Positions 52,173 through 61,279 are shown, numbered from the stretch's first letter. The stretch is 64,000 nucleotides of DNA from an uncultured Flavobacteriales bacterium (GCA_937973685.1 CALJKJ010000050.1:1-64000); one strand, 5' to 3'. Program-made: numbers and translations. The notes: generated by a model not told the origin, from the letters alone.

Positions 52173-54059
52173 ATGCAAAAAAGCAACGAAATATTAAATC
52201 GTGTATGGGGTTATGGTTCATTCCGCCCCATGCAAGAAGATATTGTTGATGCTGCAATTTACGGAAAAGATGTTTTGGCGCTGCTACCTACTGGTGGAGG
52301 AAAATCAATTTGCTTTCAAGTTCCTGGTATTGCTCGTGACGGAATTTGTATTGTGATTTCACCATTGATTGCATTGATGGAAGACCAAGTACAACAGTTA
52401 CAACAACGAGGAATCAAAGCAAAAGCATTGACAAGTGGCATGTCATTTCGAGAAATCGATATTACGCTTGATAATGCAAAGTTTGGTGGGATTGAATTTT
52501 TATACGTCTCACCAGAACGAATTCAAACACGCTTATTTCAAGAACGTGTCAAACAAATGAATGTTGGTTTGTTTGTTGTTGATGAGGCGCACTGTATTTC
52601 TGAATGGGGACATGATTTTAGGCCTTCTTACAAACAAATTAGTTTGTTGCGTCAATTGCATCCTGAAGTCCCAATGATGGCCGTTACTGCTACTGCAACA
52701 AAAGAAGTAGTCGATGATATTATCGCTTCTTTGTCGCTTAAAAATGTGCAGTTTTTTGAAGCGCCTTTCGAACGTTCAAACATCAGTTACGAAGTATATC
52801 CAGTTTCAAATAAACTCAATGCAATTACGCGTCTTTGTAAACGAAATGAAGGAAACGTTGGCATCATTTATTGCCAAACAAGAAAAAGTGTCAAAAACGT
52901 TTTGCAACACTTATTAAGTCATGGTATCAAAGCAAACATGTACCACGGCGGTTTAAATTCGCAACAACGTTCGCTAGCACTCAATAATTGGATGTCGGAA
53001 GTAGCACCAATTATGGTTGCAACCAATGCATTCGGGATGGGAATTGACAAACCAAATGTCCGTTTTGTGACTCATTATGAATTGCCGAACAATCCCGAAG
53101 CATACTTTCAAGAAGCAGGTCGCGCAGGACGTGATGGAAATGAATCACGAACATTTGCGTTTGTTGGATCAAAAGACATTGCTGAACTAAAAGAACGAAT
53201 AATCAGTCAATTCCCTCCTATTGAAACGGTAAAACTTGTTTATCGAGCAATGTGTAATTATTTGAAAATTGCAATTGGTTCGGGGAAAGACGAATCGTAT
53301 ACCATAGATTTTTCAGAATTCACGAAACGCTTTCAACTTAAAATTGACGTGATTTATCCAGCACTCAAATTATTAGAGATGAACGGAGATATTGCGTTAA
53401 CAGCTGATGGACTAAAAGGTTCGCGCATAAAATTCACCATTGATAATGCACATTTGTATGCTTTTCAGTTAAAAAATGCGCGAGTTGATCCATTGATTAC
53501 TACCCTTTCACGTATGTATCAGGATTTATTCGAAGATTTTTCTGAAATTGATGAAACAACAGTTTGTAAACGTTTAAAAATTAATCAGCAAGAACTTGAA
53601 TCGCAATTAAAATTTTTAGAAGAACGCGGTATCATTGATATAACTTGGCGAACAACATTACCTTTGGTTACTTTCTTACACGAACGTCTCCCCGATGATT
53701 ACATTTCTTTTCAACCTGAAGTTTATACATTCAGAAAGGAAAAAACCTTGGAACGTGTCGAAGCAATGAGAAAATACGTTGAAAGTAGACAATGCAGACA
53801 ACAATTTATTATTGAATACTTCGGTCAAACATCTAATCCATGTGGTAAATGTGATATTTGCAAAGAAAATGCACTTTTCTCCAAACATCCACGTTTAGAA
53901 ATGGAAATTTTGGATGTCGTTCAAACACCAAAAACAATGGAGGAAATATTGCTTTCCTTTGAAGAAGAATTGACGTTGAAAATAAAAAACTTAATCCGCG
54001 AACTTTTGGTAGCGGAACGAATCAGTTTTTCGGAGAATAAGTATTCCCTTCCGAAGTAA
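52173..54059 (+). CDS. recQ: ATP-dependent DNA helicase RecQ
   Basis: The 628-residue helicase has motif I LLPTGGGKSICFQ, motif II VVDEAHCISEWGHDFRPSY with the RecQ loop, motif III AVTATAT, and VATNAFGMGIDKPNVRFV with HYELPNNPEAYFQEAGRAGRDG. The zinc-binding RQC region CRQQFIIEYFGQTSNPCGKC and DIC follows. I see no obvious HRDC domain, so this is the short form common in Bacteroidota. It unwinds recombination intermediates. Its last 38 bases overlap the convergent XRE-S24 gene. Confidence 0.95.
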   Translation: MQKSNEILNRVWGYGSFRPMQEDIVDAAIYGKDVLALLPTGGGKSICFQVPGIARDGICIVISPLIALMEDQVQQLQQRGIKAKALTSGMSFREIDITLDNAKFGGIEFLYVSPERIQTRLFQERVKQMNVGLFVVDEAHCISEWGHDFRPSYKQISLLRQLHPEVPMMAVTATATKEVVDDIIASLSLKNVQFFEAPFERSNISYEVYPVSNKLNAITRLCKRNEGNVGIIYCQTRKSVKNVLQHLLSHGIKANMYHGGLNSQQRSLALNNWMSEVAPIMVATNAFGMGIDKPNVRFVTHYELPNNPEAYFQEAGRAGRDGNESRTFAFVGSKDIAELKERIISQFPPIETVKLVYRAMCNYLKIAIGSGKDESYTIDFSEFTKRFQLKIDVIYPALKLLEMNGDIALTADGLKGSRIKFTIDNAHLYAFQLKNARVDPLITTLSRMYQDLFEDFSEIDETTVCKRLKINQQELESQLKFLEERGIIDITWRTTLPLVTFLHERLPDDYISFQPEVYTFRKEKTLERVEAMRKYVESRQCRQQFIIEYFGQTSNPCGKCDICKENALFSKHPRLEMEILDVVQTPKTMEEILLSFEEELTLKIKNLIRELLVAERISFSENKYSLPK

Positions 54060-54849
54060 CCACTCGTCTTAATTCATTTACTTCACGCTGAAGCTCTTGA
54101 ATCGATTGCGATAATTGGTAGTCGTCAACACGCATATTTGGTAAGGTTGGTGAAATGTAATTCACAAATTTCCAAACTTCTAATATGTCATTCATGTGAA
54201 CAAAATATGGAGCGTACATTGGATTTGTTGAACACAATTCAAAAGACTGCAAAGTTTGTACACAATTATTCACCACTTTAAAAACAATTCCATCCTCTTT
54301 TGTAACAACGATACACGCTGTTCCATTTCTAATTGATGACCAATTTTGAATGTATTCAGCAATAACATAAGATCCTTCATCAACTGGCGGCATGGAATCA
54401 CCTTTGATTGGAAAGGAACGGTATTTTCTGTTTTTCGATAAAAATGGCAAACTAAAGGTTGGCAATACTTTCAAATAATCCGGATCAGCATAGCCAGATG
54501 TATATCCTGCTCGCGCTTCTTGTGGAATCATTTCAATTAATTCTTCCTCGTTTTGATCGACAATTGCTGTTAAAACCCTCAAGTTTTTTCCATTGATATC
54601 CGCATACAAACCCGATTTAATTGTTGCCCAATCGGAGTCAGTGAAAGTAGAAAAGTCTTTTGTTAATAACGCGTCTATTGGAATAGCAAAGAAAGCACTC
54701 AACGAAATAATCGTATCGATTCCTGGTTCTGCAATCCCATTTTCATAACCCGAATAACTACTTCTAGTCAAACCAAGTGCAGCAGCAACTTCTTCTTGTG
54801 ATTTTTGCGCTAATTTGCGCAGCAACTTTAAATTATTCCCAACAACCAT
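54022..54849 (-). CDS. LexA-like XRE regulator with S24 peptidase domain
   Basis: The 275-residue protein has an N-terminal XRE helix-turn-helix (LKLLRKLAQKSQEEVAAALG, LTRSSYSGYENG), a linker, then a LexA/UmuD/CI-type S24 domain. The cleavage-site-like Ala114-Gly115, the nucleophile Ser152 in IKGDSMPP and general-base Lys191 in IVFKVV have LexA-like spacing, so self-cleavage is plausible. A coiled-coil tail (SQSIQELQREVNELRRVV) ends it. The gene overlaps recQ convergently, and its promoter carries an inverted repeat, so it likely represses itself. Its other targets are unknown. Confidence 0.9.
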   Translation of the reverse strand: MVVGNNLKLLRKLAQKSQEEVAAALGLTRSSYSGYENGIAEPGIDTIISLSAFFAIPIDALLTKDFSTFTDSDWATIKSGLYADINGKNLRVLTAIVDQNEEELIEMIPQEARAGYTSGYADPDYLKVLPTFSLPFLSKNRKYRSFPIKGDSMPPVDEGSYVIAEYIQNWSSIRNGTACIVVTKEDGIVFKVVNNCVQTLQSFELCSTNPMYAPYFVHMNDILEVWKFVNYISPTLPNMRVDDYQLSQSIQELQREVNELRRVVTSEGNTYSPKN

Positions 54850-54860
54850 TTGATCAAATT

Positions 54861-54880
54861 TTAATCAAAAATATGATTAA
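54861..54880. promoter_or_regulatory. candidate operator of the XRE-S24 gene
   Basis: TTAATCA (54861-54867) and TGATTAA (54874-54880) form an exact inverted repeat with a 6-nt spacer; a third half-site TTAATC lies at 54884-54889. It covers the -7 element. Confidence 0.65.
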
Positions 54881-54897
54881 TTTTTAATCTTTTCAAA
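54866..54897 (-). promoter_or_regulatory. promoter of the XRE-S24 gene
   Basis: On the minus strand TTTG (54897-54894), 20-nt spacer and TATTTTTG (54873-54866), 16 nt before the ATG. Confidence 0.8.
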
Positions 54898-54920
54898 TGA
54901 AATGAGATTTTTTTTAAATT

Positions 54921-55859
54921 TTAATCAGCTGAAACAACTTCAGTCACTTTCGGTTTTCGCTTCTTACGACCTTTGAAAAGTATTGGCGTGCCTAAATCGG
55001 CTGCATAAACTTTCGTGAATTTCGCACCGATAAATATAATTTGAGATGTATAATACATCCAAACCAACAATACTAAAATTGTTCCTGCAACACCAGCTTT
55101 ACTTCCGAAGAAATAATTTTGTAAATAATACTTTATGATTAACTGACCAAATAATAACAATATCGCTGTAATTAATCCACCAACAAAAGCTGTCCGAAAT
55201 GTGACAAATCCGTCATGAACAAATTTAAAAACTAAGGTAAACAACAAGCCGTTCATTACAATTGAAAAGACGGTAAGAGCGCTCGATAAAACTAGTTGTT
55301 CCAAGCCGTTTGGATCTTCAAACAATTGATGACCAATAGACATCAAAAAGGTTTCACCAAAATACATGATCATGATAACGGATGTAAACATTGGCAACAA
55401 AATAATCGACAGTAATTTAGAACCAATGGTATGTTTGATGCGCTTTTTACGATCTGCAATACTAATTTTTATATCATAAAATTCATTAATACTTGTTCGA
55501 AGCGAAGATAAAAGCGCAGAGCTAGATAATAACAATGCAAAAACGCCAACAATATTCATCACCAAACTACTTTTTTCAAAATTTCCATTGCGCAAGAAAT
55601 CCAGAATTGCTGCAGAATCTTTCAAGCCAACTTGTTCTTTCAATAATTTGTCAATCATTACCAAAATAGCATCTTGTCCAACGAATTGACCAAACGACAA
55701 CAAAGCTAAATACAAGGTAGGTACAAGTGCGAAAATTCCGTAATATGCCAATGCGGCGCCATGAAAAAACGATTGCTCCTGAAAAAACTCAACAAACGTT
55801 TTTTTAATAACTGATATAAATTCGGAGATCGATAACTTATTTACGTTGCTTTTTGACAT
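54921..55859 (-). CDS. YihY/BrkB family membrane protein
   Basis: The 312-residue integral membrane protein has the family opening AALAYYGIFALVPTLYLALLSF (first 20: AALAYYGIFALVPTLYLALL), six predicted membrane helices, and the closing GVAGTILVLLVWMYYTSQIIFIGAKFTKVYA. A basic C-terminal tail (KGRKKRKPK) faces the cytoplasm. YihY/BrkB proteins are of unknown transport or structural function. The start codon lies 23 nt inside the ABC ATPase gene, so the two products are translationally coupled and may act together. Confidence 0.9.
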   Translation of the reverse strand: MSKSNVNKLSISEFISVIKKTFVEFFQEQSFFHGAALAYYGIFALVPTLYLALLSFGQFVGQDAILVMIDKLLKEQVGLKDSAAILDFLRNGNFEKSSLVMNIVGVFALLLSSSALLSSLRTSINEFYDIKISIADRKKRIKHTIGSKLLSIILLPMFTSVIMIMYFGETFLMSIGHQLFEDPNGLEQLVLSSALTVFSIVMNGLLFTLVFKFVHDGFVTFRTAFVGGLITAILLLFGQLIIKYYLQNYFFGSKAGVAGTILVLLVWMYYTSQIIFIGAKFTKVYAADLGTPILFKGRKKRKPKVTEVVSAD

Positions 55860-56763
55860 CTATCATTAATTTTTGAGGAAGTTGTTTTGGCGCGTACAAT
55901 ACTATTTTTTCTTTTTTCGCAGTAACTGCTTCGTGGATCCAATAAATACCAGCAAAACGGCTACTTTTAACTATTACTTCAATGCCATCTTTCGTTTTTT
56001 TGATGAATTGATGAGGACGGAAAAGCACCGATACACCGAGTATCTTGAGTTCATTTATTTGACCGAAGAATCGTGCTTCGTACAATGATGAAGGGAAATT
56101 GTAAAAATTATAAGGTGTATCTACTCGCTTTACCTCCCCTTTTTCAATAAAATAAATCTTTTTCGACCATTCTAAAACATCTTGCCCCTCATGTGAGACG
56201 AGAATACAGGTCATTTTTCTAATCTTGGAAAGTGACTGAATGTAATTGCCGATTTTTTGCTTCAAATGCGCATCTAAATGGGCAAATGGTTCATCAAGTA
56301 ACAAAACATCGGGTTCAACAGCTAATGCACGAGCAATTGCCAAGCGTTGTTGCTCACCTCCCGAAAGGGAAATTGCCTTTTGTGACTTCAAATGAGTTAA
56401 TTCGACTAAATCTAATAATTCATCCGAAAAAACGTTGCGCACATCTGTTGGTAAGTAAAGTATTTTTTGCTGTACGTTTTCTAAAACTGTGTGGTAAATA
56501 TCTAACCCAAAATCTTGATTCACCAATTGAATTGCTTCGTGTCCAGGTACTAATTTTTGACTTGGTCCTTTGACAATCTTTCCGTTTAAAAGAACTTCAC
56601 CTGAAGATGGATCGAGTAGACCTGCAATAATTTTTAGTAAGGATGATTTTCCGCCACCGCTAGCACCAACAATTCCTACAATTTCGCCTGCTTTTATTGA
56701 TAAGGATATTTTCGATAAAATTTTCCTGTCAAAACGAAGTTGTATGTCGTTGATGACTAACAT
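55837..56763 (-). CDS. ABC transporter ATP-binding protein without local permease
   Basis: The 308-residue ATPase has Walker A GASGGGKSS, Q-loop, signature LSGGEQQRLAIARAL, Walker B DVLLLDEPFAHLD and switch His in LVSHE. A C-terminal extension of about 90 residues (RFFGQINELKILGVSVLFRP onwards) resembles the TOBE/regulatory part of PotA/FbpC-type importers. No permease or binding protein is in the operon; the only membrane partner is the YihY protein, whose gene overlaps this one. Import ATPase of an iron or polyamine type is the family-level guess. Confidence 0.88.
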   Translation of the reverse strand: MLVINDIQLRFDRKILSKISLSIKAGEIVGIVGASGGGKSSLLKIIAGLLDPSSGEVLLNGKIVKGPSQKLVPGHEAIQLVNQDFGLDIYHTVLENVQQKILYLPTDVRNVFSDELLDLVELTHLKSQKAISLSGGEQQRLAIARALAVEPDVLLLDEPFAHLDAHLKQKIGNYIQSLSKIRKMTCILVSHEGQDVLEWSKKIYFIEKGEVKRVDTPYNFYNFPSSLYEARFFGQINELKILGVSVLFRPHQFIKKTKDGIEVIVKSSRFAGIYWIHEAVTAKKEKIVLYAPKQLPQKLMIDVKKQRK

Positions 56764-56764
56764 C

Positions 56765-57184
56765 TTAGCCTTTTAATTCTTTTGGGAAATCAGATGATGC
56801 AATGTATACGCCAGAAACAGGGTTTTCGACATCTTCAATATCGTTCAAATAAACAGTTAATTTATTTTTCTCTGAATCAATTACGTATTCATCCATGCTT
56901 TTTTCAGAAAAAACTAACGAAGAAACTTCGCCATCACCTTCAAATTGAAATTTCATGACATCATTAATTGTAAAGGAAAACGCTTCGTTTTCACCCATTT
57001 CACCTGCTAATACAAATTCCTGATTACGCAGTACTTCTTTTAAAACGACATCTCCAACAATTTTAAATTCATCTTCCCATTCGTAACGAATGTTTTCAGG
57101 TGAATCTTTACCATCGTGTTTTTCAAGCGCATATGCTTCAGAAAACGAACTGCTTTTTAAAAATACGGATACAAAAAATGACAT
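56765..57184 (-). CDS. hypothetical acidic protein upstream of ABC ATPase
   Basis: The ATG at 57184 (MSFFVSVFLKSSSFSEAYA) is chosen because the upstream in-frame codons lie across the -7 element TACCTTTG (57208-57201). The 139-residue product has no signal peptide and is acidic, with strands such as EFVLAGEMGENEAFSFTIND and NKLTVYLNDIEDVENP. No family is recognised. It stops 1 nt before the ABC ATPase ATG and so belongs to that operon. Confidence 0.72.
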   Translation of the reverse strand: MSFFVSVFLKSSSFSEAYALEKHDGKDSPENIRYEWEDEFKIVGDVVLKEVLRNQEFVLAGEMGENEAFSFTINDVMKFQFEGDGEVSSLVFSEKSMDEYVIDSEKNKLTVYLNDIEDVENPVSGVYIASSDFPKELKG

Positions 57185-57200
57185 TTTTTCTAATTTTAAA

Positions 57201-57208
57201 CAAAGGTA
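57201..57208 (-). promoter_or_regulatory. -7 element of the hypothetical/ABC/YihY operon
   Basis: TACCTTTG on the minus strand, 16 nt before the ATG at 57184. Confidence 0.5.
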
Positions 57209-57289
57209 AACAAAGAAATTGGTGAAAGCTTGAATTACAAAACAAAGTGATAAAAGTTCAAACAATTAAAGCCATTGAAATATTCGAAC

Positions 57290-57297
57290 TATCTTTG
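57290..57297 (+). promoter_or_regulatory. -7 element of rlmI
   Basis: Perfect TATCTTTG, 17 nt before the ATG at 57315; no -33 TTG at standard spacing. Confidence 0.55.
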
Positions 57298-57314
57298 CGA
57301 GAAATAAAAAACAT

Positions 57315-58487
57315 ATGCTTGCTTCGGTACAATTACTTCCACATAAAACACAATCCATCGAACGTCGTCACCCATGGATTTTCTCTGGTGCATTAAAAAA
57401 AATGCCCGAAGATGTTGCTGATGGACAAGTTGTAGCTGTACTGGATTCGCGCGGAAACGAATTAGCAAAAGGTCATTTCAATCACGGATCAATTGCTGTG
57501 CGCGTTTTGACATTTGAAAACGAAGCCATCGATCAAGCATTTTTTACAAAACGAATTACCAACGCGGTTGCTTTGCGAAAATTATTGGATTTATTTCGCT
57601 CAGACAATTCAATTTGTCGCCTAATTCACGGTGAAGGTGATGAACTTCCAGGCCTAGTTGTCGATTTTTATGGTGGTGTTGCAGTTATTCAATGTCATTC
57701 ATTTGGTATGTACCAACAAATTGATTTAATTGTTGAAGCATTAAAATCAGCCTTAACGAACGAATTAACAGCTATTTATAACAAATCATCAGACACACTT
57801 CCTAAACGCGAGCAAATTATCGATGGTTACCTTTTTGGAACATGTGAAACGCCACATATTGCATTAGAAAACGGTGTGAAATATAACATTGATTGGATCA
57901 ATGGCCAAAAAACAGGATTCTTTATTGACCAACGCGAAAATCGTGCTTTATTAGCAAAATATAGTCGCGACAAAAAAATATTGAATACGTTTTGTTATTC
58001 TGGTGGATTTAGTTTGGCTGCATTAAAAAATGGCGCAAACGAAGTACATTCATTAGATAGTTCAAAAAAAGCAATCGAATTAACAGATAACAATATTCAA
58101 TTAAACGATTTAGTTGACAAGCACACCTCAATTGTTGCTGATGCAATGGTTTACATTCGAGAAACGGGAGAAGATTTTGACATTGTAATTTTAGATCCGC
58201 CAGCTTTTGCAAAACACCGCGACAAACGCCACCAAGCGGTTCAAGGATACAAACGATTGAATGCAATGGCTATGTCTCACATTCGCCCAGGCGGATTGTT
58301 AATGACGTATTCGTGTTCGCAAGTCGTTGACAAATCGTTGTTTACGCATACTATTATTGCTGCTGCAATTGAATCAGGTCGTTCTGTTCGGATTTTGGAA
58401 CAATTACACCAACCAGCAGATCACCCAATCAATGCTTTTCACCCAGAAGGAGAATATTTAAAAGGACTGTTAGTTCAAGTACTTTAA
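57315..58487 (+). CDS. rlmI: 23S rRNA (cytosine-1962-C5)-methyltransferase, RlmI-like
   Basis: The 390-residue protein has an N-terminal PUA domain (RRHPWIFSGALKKMPEDVADG), an EEHD-like linker, and a Rossmann SAM-methyltransferase domain with DWINGQKTGFFIDQRENRAL, FCYSGGFSLAALKNGA, DIVILDPPAFAKHRDKRH (motif IV DPP) and YSCSQ (catalytic Cys). These features define the RlmI family. The MATE gene starts at its last base. Confidence 0.92.
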   Translation: MLASVQLLPHKTQSIERRHPWIFSGALKKMPEDVADGQVVAVLDSRGNELAKGHFNHGSIAVRVLTFENEAIDQAFFTKRITNAVALRKLLDLFRSDNSICRLIHGEGDELPGLVVDFYGGVAVIQCHSFGMYQQIDLIVEALKSALTNELTAIYNKSSDTLPKREQIIDGYLFGTCETPHIALENGVKYNIDWINGQKTGFFIDQRENRALLAKYSRDKKILNTFCYSGGFSLAALKNGANEVHSLDSSKKAIELTDNNIQLNDLVDKHTSIVADAMVYIRETGEDFDIVILDPPAFAKHRDKRHQAVQGYKRLNAMAMSHIRPGGLLMTYSCSQVVDKSLFTHTIIAAAIESGRSVRILEQLHQPADHPINAFHPEGEYLKGLLVQVL

Positions 58488-59821
58488 TGTTAGATATAGG
58501 CTTCAGCAAACTAATGAAATTTGCTCTTCCTATCATGTTGAGCGGTTTTATTCAATCTATTATCTCAATAACAGACGCTGCTTTTTTGAGTCGGTATAGT
58601 ACGTTAGCATACAATGCCTCTGGAAGTGCTGGTTTATGGTACATCACACTTTTCATGGTATTGATTGGTTTGAGTGATGGAGCGCAAATTGGCATGGCGC
58701 AAAAAATAGGCGAAGACGATAAAACAGGGTTTGCTGCTTTCTTTCAATCAAATATCATTATCCTTTTTTTTGGTGCTTGCTTGTTAACTGTCTTTGTTGT
58801 TTACTTTATGCCAACTATCAACGACTATTTGGTTAACGACAAAGCACTTTCAGCTGCACAACAATCGTTTCTAAAAATTAGGAGTTATGCCTTTTGGGCA
58901 GCAACAATTTCTTTGACTATTCAAGCAAGTTATTTGGCAATTGGAAAAACAAAACTTGTCCTTTATGCTGCATTGATAGTTGCAAGTTCAAACATCATCT
59001 TGGATTATTTACTCGTTTTTGGAATTGGTTTTTTTCCTGAATGGGGACTTGAAGGTGCTGCTATTGCTTCTACAAGTGCTGAAATACTAGGTATGTTGTT
59101 TTTGGTTAGTTCATTATTTATTAGTAAAACAGCTGGTTTGTTTCAATTGTTTCAGCAATCACTTGTATCGATAAAACAAATCAAAACGAATTTAACTATT
59201 GGCATTCCATTGTTGTTTCAAGGATTGATAGCCCTTTCTATTTGGACGCTTTTTTTTAGTTGGATCGAACAAATGGGAAGTAATGAATTATCCATCTCCT
59301 TGAATATTCGTTATATCTATTTCCTTGCCTTTATTCCGGTATGGGGTTTTGCAGCCACGACGAAAACATACATCGCACAATATATAGGAGCGAAAGCATA
59401 TGATCAATTACCGATCATTCAAAAACGCATTCAATTGTTGACCGTTTTGTTTTTATTCATAACGTTTCACGGTGCTTTATTTTATCCTGAATTATTGATC
59501 AAGCTTGTCAATAGTAATCCTCAGCAAATAAAAGAAAGCGCTGCTATTTTACGATTAATAAGTGGTTCTATATTAATTTACGGAATTGGAAGTGTCTATT
59601 TCCAAACAATTAGCGGAAGTGGAAATACACGCGTTACATTTCTAGTAGAACTACTTTCAACTATAGCTTACATTTCAGCTGCATATTTATTTATTAAAGT
59701 TTGGCACTTACCTTTGTATCAAGTTTGGTTGGTTGAATATGTTTATTTTATCGTGATGGCAGTTGCATCAGTTACCTATTTAAGATTTTATAATTGGACA
59801 AAAGAAGAAGTACATGAATGA
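58487..59821 (+). CDS. MATE family efflux transporter
   Basis: The 444-residue protein has about 12 hydrophobic helices in two halves. The first begins FALPIMLSGFIQSIISITDAAFLSRY, and GIPLLFQGLIALSIWTLFFSW opens the second. The layout fits the MATE group of Na+ or H+/drug antiporters; substrate unknown. Start and stop codons of rlmI and this gene overlap (TAATG), and fmt overlaps its end by 8 nt, so all three form one operon. Confidence 0.88.
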   Translation: MLDIGFSKLMKFALPIMLSGFIQSIISITDAAFLSRYSTLAYNASGSAGLWYITLFMVLIGLSDGAQIGMAQKIGEDDKTGFAAFFQSNIIILFFGACLLTVFVVYFMPTINDYLVNDKALSAAQQSFLKIRSYAFWAATISLTIQASYLAIGKTKLVLYAALIVASSNIILDYLLVFGIGFFPEWGLEGAAIASTSAEILGMLFLVSSLFISKTAGLFQLFQQSLVSIKQIKTNLTIGIPLLFQGLIALSIWTLFFSWIEQMGSNELSISLNIRYIYFLAFIPVWGFAATTKTYIAQYIGAKAYDQLPIIQKRIQLLTVLFLFITFHGALFYPELLIKLVNSNPQQIKESAAILRLISGSILIYGIGSVYFQTISGSGNTRVTFLVELLSTIAYISAAYLFIKVWHLPLYQVWLVEYVYFIVMAVASVTYLRFYNWTKEEVHE

Positions 59822-60770
59822 TTTGAGAATAGTTTTTATGGGAACGCCCACTTTCTCCGTTGGGATATTAAATGCAATGAAAAATTCAAACAAAAATATT
59901 GTTGGAATCGTAACTGTTGCAGATAAACCAGCTGGAAGAGGGCAGCAAATGCAGGAAAGTCCAGTAAAACAATTTGCAATTGAAAACACCATTCCTGTGC
60001 TTCAACCCGAAAAATTAAAAGATGCTACATTTTTATCGGAACTTGCTACTTTGAATGCCGATGTTTTTGTTGTTGTCGCTTTCCGAATGCTTCCAAAAGA
60101 AGTTTGGCAGATGCCCAAAAAAGGAACCTTTAATTTACACGCATCATTACTTCCCGATTATAGAGGAGCTGCTCCTATTAATTGGTCAATAATAAATGGC
60201 GACAAAGTTACTGGTGTGTCCACATTCTTTATCGATGAAAAAATTGATACGGGAAATATCATTGGCCAAACCAAAATGGAAATTGCAGATAACGAAACAG
60301 CAGGCGAATTACATGACCGTATGATTATAACAGGCGGGGATTTAGTAGTTGAAACGCTTAATCGAATTGCATTGAATAACGTTTCGTTGACTCCTCAAGA
60401 AAATTGTATTGATTCACCTGTTCGTCCTGCTCCTAAATTATTCAAAGAGAACACAAAAATTAACTGGACTGATTCAGCTGAAAAAATTCACCAATTAATT
60501 TGTGGCTTGAGCCCTTATCCTACTGCTTGGTCAGTCTGGGAAAATAGCAAAGGCGAACAAAAAACAATTAAATTTTTCAAATCTACTTGGTTAGCTGAAA
60601 CTTCAGATCGCGGAGCATTGTCGCTTTGGAACGACAAGCAAACCATTTATGTAAAATGTGAAAGTGGCATTTTATGTATTCATGAATTCCAAATTGAAGG
60701 AAAAAAACGGTTGTTTGCAAAAGATTGGTTAGTCGGAAACGCTTGTTCTGATTGGAAAATTGTACAATAA
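59814..60770 (+). CDS. fmt: methionyl-tRNA formyltransferase
   Basis: The 318-residue enzyme begins RIVFMGTPTFSVGIL, has VADKPAGRGQQMQESPVKQFA, the catalytic NLHASLLPDYRGAAPINWSI (Asn, His and Asp of the HxSLLPxxRG motif) and the C-terminal OB-type domain with RPAPKLFKE. It formylates initiator Met-tRNA. It ends the rlmI operon; a 10-bp inverted repeat lies 40 nt downstream. Confidence 0.96.
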   Translation: MNDLRIVFMGTPTFSVGILNAMKNSNKNIVGIVTVADKPAGRGQQMQESPVKQFAIENTIPVLQPEKLKDATFLSELATLNADVFVVVAFRMLPKEVWQMPKKGTFNLHASLLPDYRGAAPINWSIINGDKVTGVSTFFIDEKIDTGNIIGQTKMEIADNETAGELHDRMIITGGDLVVETLNRIALNNVSLTPQENCIDSPVRPAPKLFKENTKINWTDSAEKIHQLICGLSPYPTAWSVWENSKGEQKTIKFFKSTWLAETSDRGALSLWNDKQTIYVKCESGILCIHEFQIEGKKRLFAKDWLVGNACSDWKIVQ

Positions 60771-60809
60771 GTAATTTGTTACTTGCCAATCATATACGCA
60801 ATAATACGT

Positions 60810-60848
60810 ATAAATACACGGCGGTTATCAACAATTATGTGTATTTAT
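60810..60848. repeat. 10-bp inverted repeat upstream of HU
   Basis: ATAAATACAC (60810-60819) and GTGTATTTAT (60839-60848) are exact inverted copies with a 19-nt loop, between fmt and the HU promoter. With no T-run it is a poor terminator; an operator for the HU gene is possible. Confidence 0.6.
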
Positions 60849-60879
60849 TAACAAAACACACTCTTTTTATCTGAAACCC

Positions 60880-60909
60880 TTTGTAGGCTTGGATATTCCT
60901 ATAAATTTG
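60880..60909 (+). promoter_or_regulatory. promoter of the HU gene
   Basis: TTTG (60880-60883), 18-nt spacer and TAAATTTG (60902-60909), 41 nt before the ATG at 60951. Confidence 0.8.
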
Positions 60910-60950
60910 TTGTGTTAAAATAATTGAATCATTCAAAAAAACACCAAACT

Positions 60951-61223
60951 ATGAACAAAGCAGAATTAATTGACGCTATTGCTTCTGAAGCAGGTTTGTC
61001 AAAAGCAGATGCAAAAAAAGCATTAGACGCATTCGTAAGTGCAACTGGGGCAGCATTGAAAAAAGGAGATCGCCTTTCTTTAGTAGGTTTCGGATCTTTC
61101 TCAGTTTCTAAAAGAGAAGCTAGAACAGGACGTAATCCTCAAACAGGAAAAGAAATCAAAATCGCTGCAAAAAATGTAGTACGATTCAAAGCTGGTGCTG
61201 AACTTTCTAGCTCAGTTAACTAA
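60951..61223 (+). CDS. HU family DNA-binding protein
   Basis: The start MNKAELIDAIASEAGLSKAD at 60951 is the canonical HU beginning; an in-frame codon 27 nt upstream is disregarded. The 90-residue protein has the DNA-binding arm RTGRNPQTGKEIKIAAKNVVRFKAG with the intercalating Pro, and GDRLSLVGFGSFSV before it. It compacts the nucleoid and assists repair and replication. It has its own consensus promoter and a strong terminator. Confidence 0.97.
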   Translation: MNKAELIDAIASEAGLSKADAKKALDAFVSATGAALKKGDRLSLVGFGSFSVSKREARTGRNPQTGKEIKIAAKNVVRFKAGAELSSSVN

Positions 61224-61247
61224 GAATAGTATTCTTTTTTAAGATTT

Positions 61248-61279
61248 AAAAGTCCTTTCGAAACGAAAGGACTTTTTTT
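61248..61279 (+). terminator. HU terminator
   Basis: AAAAGTCCTTTCG (61248-61260) and CGAAAGGACTTTT (61264-61276) form a 13-bp stem with an AAA loop and T-run. Confidence 0.93.

Noticed and set aside
60825..60835. TTATCAACA as a DnaA-box or replication-origin hint
   Set aside because: One mismatch to the consensus, single copy, no AT-rich unwinding element nor dnaA/dnaN gene nearby; too common by chance.
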